A stretch of 64,000 nt of DNA from Chionis minor (Eukaryota > Chordata > Aves > Charadriiformes > Chionididae). Position 1 is the first letter of the stretch. The number at the start of each line of letters is the position of its first letter. The stretch spans positions 248,001-312,000 of the forward strand of contig VZSF01008885.1 in NCBI GenBank assembly GCA_013398295.1. Direction: 5' to 3'. The translations under genes were made by a program, and so were the position numbers. Below the pieces are notes generated by a model. The model had not been told where the DNA came from. It worked only from the letters and a program-made list of their open reading frames with translations, and made no database searches. Of this stretch, positions 60,202-64,000 are shown one piece after another.

Positions 60202-63200
60202 GTGAGGTCCTTAACGAATACTTCTACAAAGAAAATCCTGAATTCCTGCTCATCTTTCTAGCACAGTACGATGTGGTTTTTTTGATGTCAATAAAATTGC
60301 TTTGGGTCTTTTTTAAAACCAGAGTGGGAATTGAGATATAATTAATGATATCGCTTGATATCAAGCCCAACAGTGCATGGATTTTTTTTAAAAGGAACTG
60401 GGTAAATAAAGAAGTCAAGGGAATATAGAAGCATAGAGGTAATTTTGCATTAAACCTGTGGTAGCATATCCCTGAGGCACGGTCAGCTGCACATTTACAC
60501 TCTTTCTTTTGGGAGCAAAATTCTAATTGTTACAAAATAAATACAGAACAAACAAAGTTCACCAGGTGGGAGGGGGCAAATACTAATTAAAAGCGAACAA
60601 ACTGTATTTACCACATAGGGTTATTTGACTTTTTCCAGAGCATTGTTTTACTTAAAGTATTTTAAAAAATAGAAAAAAAAAAAAAAAAAAGACTGATTGA
60701 CATGAGGCTTTATGCTTGTAACTGGTTTTGTCCAAAATTGTAATACTTTGAAAATTTTTTTAACAGCGGGGAAGTTAGGTTTCTAAATTTGCCCTGTAGT
60801 GGCATGGATAGGATTTTGCAGTCTTAGCCCATACTGATATTCTGATGGGGGTGGTTTATTCTTAACTTCCTTGGAAACTGGTTCCATAAAAGATGGGCTT
60901 AGCAACATTATACGTATTCATACCGTTGCGCCTCTGCAGCTGAAAAAGGGCAAGTTAGTCTCTTTCCTAGTTTCCCTGGTATGTTGGCAGCTGCAACGGT
61001 TAATGGCTTTCAGTTTTCACTTTTAGTGTTCAGCCTGGAGTAGGACAGCCCCATCACCAAGGCGGCTCCTGGCAGACACCTGGGTGTGGGGCTCTTTCTT
61101 AAGAGAGGCACCAACAGCTTAGGACCTGGAGGCCAGCGATAGGAGATCACGAAGGTCTGGGTACGGTGCGGGTGGCTAAGTCACTGGGTTTTCCTGAAAT
61201 GCATGAACAGAATTTTCTTTCTCTCTTAGTTTTTTTTTCCTTCCTCCTTTCTAAAAACCTTGAGGAGTTTTCTCAAAAATTGGAATCCAGAACTTTGAGT
61301 GTCAACTGAAAATGGAAAATCAAAGACATTTTCCGTCTGAAAGAACGGCAATAGAATATCCTTCACGCCAACAGAAGATTTTTCAACTTGTTTAGTGTAG
61401 GGAATTCATTTCTAGTCAGCCCAGTGGAGGCATGTTGCACTCCCCTCCTCAGGTAACAGTTTTAAAATTGTAACTGGATATACTTACACATCAGTGTTTT
61501 GTTGCGTGCTGAAACAATTTGTAAATGAAAGAAAACCTGTCCTATACATGCTGTGCTTGGAGCACGTCTGGCCCTAGCAGAAAAAGCAGCGGAGTTTTAA
61601 TCTTTTATGCAGACAAAGCGCTGCGGATCTGCTCGGAGCAGTGAGAGGTGCCATAATTTGAGCCCAGCCCCTCTGCCTGCTGGAGAAGCCCTTTCCTGCT
61701 TGTGTGAGCTCCTGGGAGCAGGAGCGCTGACCTCCTCTTCCTCTGCAGCAGCACAGGCTCCCCTAGATATCCACACCTAACCTTTGTGGGATTTTTTGCA
61801 ACGGCGTTAATCTGAGCTCTGCACCTGCTACCTCTTACCAGGGCATTGCCTTTTTTTTTTTTTTTTTCCCTCTCCCTTTGACGTGGGGAGGAGCAGTGTC
61901 GGAGATGCTGCCTTGAGTCAAGGAGTGGATTAGAAGGTCACCCACTTAGCCTTCCTGTGCTTCTCCCCTTGAGAGGGAAGATTTGCCAGAAACTTTGCTG
62001 TTTTGAATGTTTGTGTATATGTAGATATATATGTAATATATGTATATCTAGGTATATAATTTGTAGCTCTCAAAGTTTCCTAGGATTTGAACCACTTTAG
62101 TACTTTCCTGTGCCCTTTAGCTTTACTAGCAAATCATGCTGATGAGACTAGTACCCTTCGGTGAGGAGTGAGGGTTCTTTTAAAAGAAAATAAAATAGAT
62201 CAGTGTAAGAGGAATTTTAACTCTGACAAGAGGTAGACCTACATAAACAGATTACAGAAAAAAATAATCTGCTTTGAACTCTTCCTGCTGTTCCTGTCAG
62301 TGAGCATCTGGTACCTTCTGGGAGCAGAGCCTGTGAGTTGTATTGGGTCATTAGCTGGATTTGTGAACAACTGGCCAAAGAAAGCACTTGCTCATTTACA
62401 TTCACTTATGACCTGAGTTGTGTGCAAGCTCAGCCTTGAGGCAAACAGGAATTTGTCAGATTAGGTATTGGCTTTTCATAAGCTCTTACTAGATGTCAAA
62501 AGTAGAGGATCTGAAAGTACAGGTATGTTACCTACTTCTTTGTGTAACAAAGGCTGGCGAATCCAGAAAGGAGTTTTCCCCTTCTCCTTCTCCTGGGGTT
62601 CTACAGGCTTCTAGGATGCTTCCTTGCATTATGAGTGAGCTCTGCTATATATTGGGAACCAGTTAGACAATTGCACAGTTCAAAGAGTGTGAGATTGTCT
62701 TGTCAGCTGAAAAACACTTTTATTTATTTCTCTTGCTCTGTGGGTAATGCTCATCAGGTGTAGCTTACTCTCTCAGCCTATGGAATTAGGTGACTTGGTT
62801 CACTAGTACATTGGTTGTGGGGTTTTTTTTTAAAAAAATATTTTGGGGGGGTTCTTTGGTTGGATTTTTTTTTTTTTGGTCTCATTTTTTAACCCAGAAA
62901 TAAAATAGGTCTCCAGAAACAGTCTTCTCAGCTGAAAAGCAGTGTTTTGCAGCCGTGTGCGCTTTATGCAGCAGTGGCTGACTCAGGTGTGGCAGGGGCA
63001 AGCCAGGCCAAGAGAGTATAAAACCAGTGTGAGCCAAACCCGTGTGCACCCAGCTATTCCTGCTTCTGGGAATCCAGGCATCACTGGCTCCTAGAGGAAC
63101 TGAAATACTGTATGACTAGTGCAGAGTTCACACTTTTTATTTTCCTCCTGAAAGTGATATTACATGAGGCAAGCAGTTGCAGTTCTGAAATGAGGAGAGA

Positions 63201-64000
63201 GCTGACATACATTTAACCAAACAGTATCCGGCACCCGTATAAGACAGTCAGAAAACACAGATAATATCTCACTTAACAAGCAGTATTTTTCCTGCCTTTT
63301 TTTTTTTTTTCTCAGTTCTATGGCCTAACAGTTCAGGAAGGTGAAAAAACAGTACAAATGTTTCCACATCTAACATAAAAAAAAGCTCCTAGCACCAACC
63401 AGGCTGTGCCACGAGCTGCAAAAGCAGGAGGAAGAGTTTTGTATTTGATGTTCTTGCTAGTTCCTGGGAAGGTGGAAATTGAGTGTATCCTGGGATGGCA
63501 TCTCCCACCTGGGAGACTGGCTCCCATCGCAGAGCAACTCTTCTCATCACAGGAGGTTTGAGATTCCACTAGTGAAAAGGGAATGTGAATTGGGTTGTGA
63601 CTCTGATCCAGAAAAATGTGTATGTCACTTTTCCTGCATAACTTCTCCAGTGATTTTAGTGTATCCATAAAAAACAACCCTCAGGTATTAAATATAGCCG
63701 ACAGTAATTTGTGAAAGGGCAGAGAATGAGATTTCCGTAAGAAATCCTGCCCTGGATTTCTTTTTAGCAGTCATAGCTCCAGCAGCACCATCCTGGTGTG
63801 AACTGAATTGCTCTCACAATGGAGATGTTAAAGAAACACCAGGCCTACAAACTTTGGTAGGAATAAAGAATGCATAAAACCTTACTGGGCTGGGCACTTT
63901 GCTCCCTTACTCTCTTTCCTTATGTCTTTAACTATATTGCTAGGGCAGAGATGAGGAAAGTCAAGTGGAGGGAAGTTGAGGGTCTTACCAGGCACTGTTG
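60202..64000 (+). other. IKZF1: IKZF1 intron 2, 5' part (inferred)
   Basis: The intron begins with the GTGAGG donor at 60202 and runs to the window edge. No exon matching the next Ikaros segment is present on the + strand. Contents seen: an A-run near 60663-60690, a T-run at 61852-61868, an AT-rich dinucleotide tract (62013-62059), a G/T tract (62812-62880), a TATA-box-like site with an AP-1 site near 63.0 kb, and a T-run near 63297-63312. The 114-codon minus-strand frame at 63333-63677 is unrecognised and treated as chance. Confidence 0.7.
62013..62059. repeat. Imperfect (TA)n tract in intron 2
   Basis: GTATATGTAGATATATATGT-type words over about 45 bp. Confidence 0.8.

Noticed and set aside
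60663..60690. A-run as a processed-pseudogene or retroposon tail
   Set aside because: The upstream sequence shows no coding similarity and no flanking direct repeat; it is treated as a simple A-run.

Overview
The window is vertebrate nuclear DNA, almost certainly from a bird. It carries several CR1 LINE fragments with the typical avian 3' end, and one solo LTR of the abundant avian ERVL type. It has no bacterial-style gene packing, its unique DNA is AT-rich and moderately low in CpG, and it has a few compact CpG islands.

The one gene identified with confidence is IKZF1 (Ikaros), on the + strand. Its first coding exon is at 60148-60201, with the ATG at 60162 and a phase-1 splice donor at 60202. 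The exon encodes the Ikaros N-terminus METDEAQDMSQVS(G). About 12-13 kb upstream, at 47.17-47.96 kb, a strong CpG island with several consensus splice donors is the natural candidate for the promoter and non-coding exon 1. Non-coding exon 1, a long intron 1 and a short first coding exon is also the layout of mammalian IKZF1. The interval from about 47.95 to 60.15 kb is then intron 1, and 60.2-64.0 kb is the start of intron 2. The zinc-finger exons lie beyond the right edge.

Layout: 1-7.5 kb is intergenic DNA with an old CR1 and homeodomain-site-rich AT sequence. 7.56-8.35 kb holds two GC/CpG-rich cores, possibly an upstream or lncRNA promoter. 8.4-32.9 kb is intergenic with no recognisable exon. 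32.95-33.81 kb is a decayed L2-type LINE with readable reverse-transcriptase remnants. 38.11-39.18 kb is a solo ERVL-type LTR. 40.1-42.6 kb holds three CR1 fragments. 46.895-46.920 kb is an assembly gap inside a poly-T run, directly 5' of the IKZF1 CpG island. 47.2-64 kb is IKZF1.

Most open frames in the window are chance or antisense frames. No tRNA, rRNA, CRISPR array or novel protein system was found. The best leads are regulatory: the CpG-rich block and AT-rich element just upstream of the coding exon, the CpG island at 8 kb, and the CNE-like blocks. These are judged from composition only; no alignment was possible.
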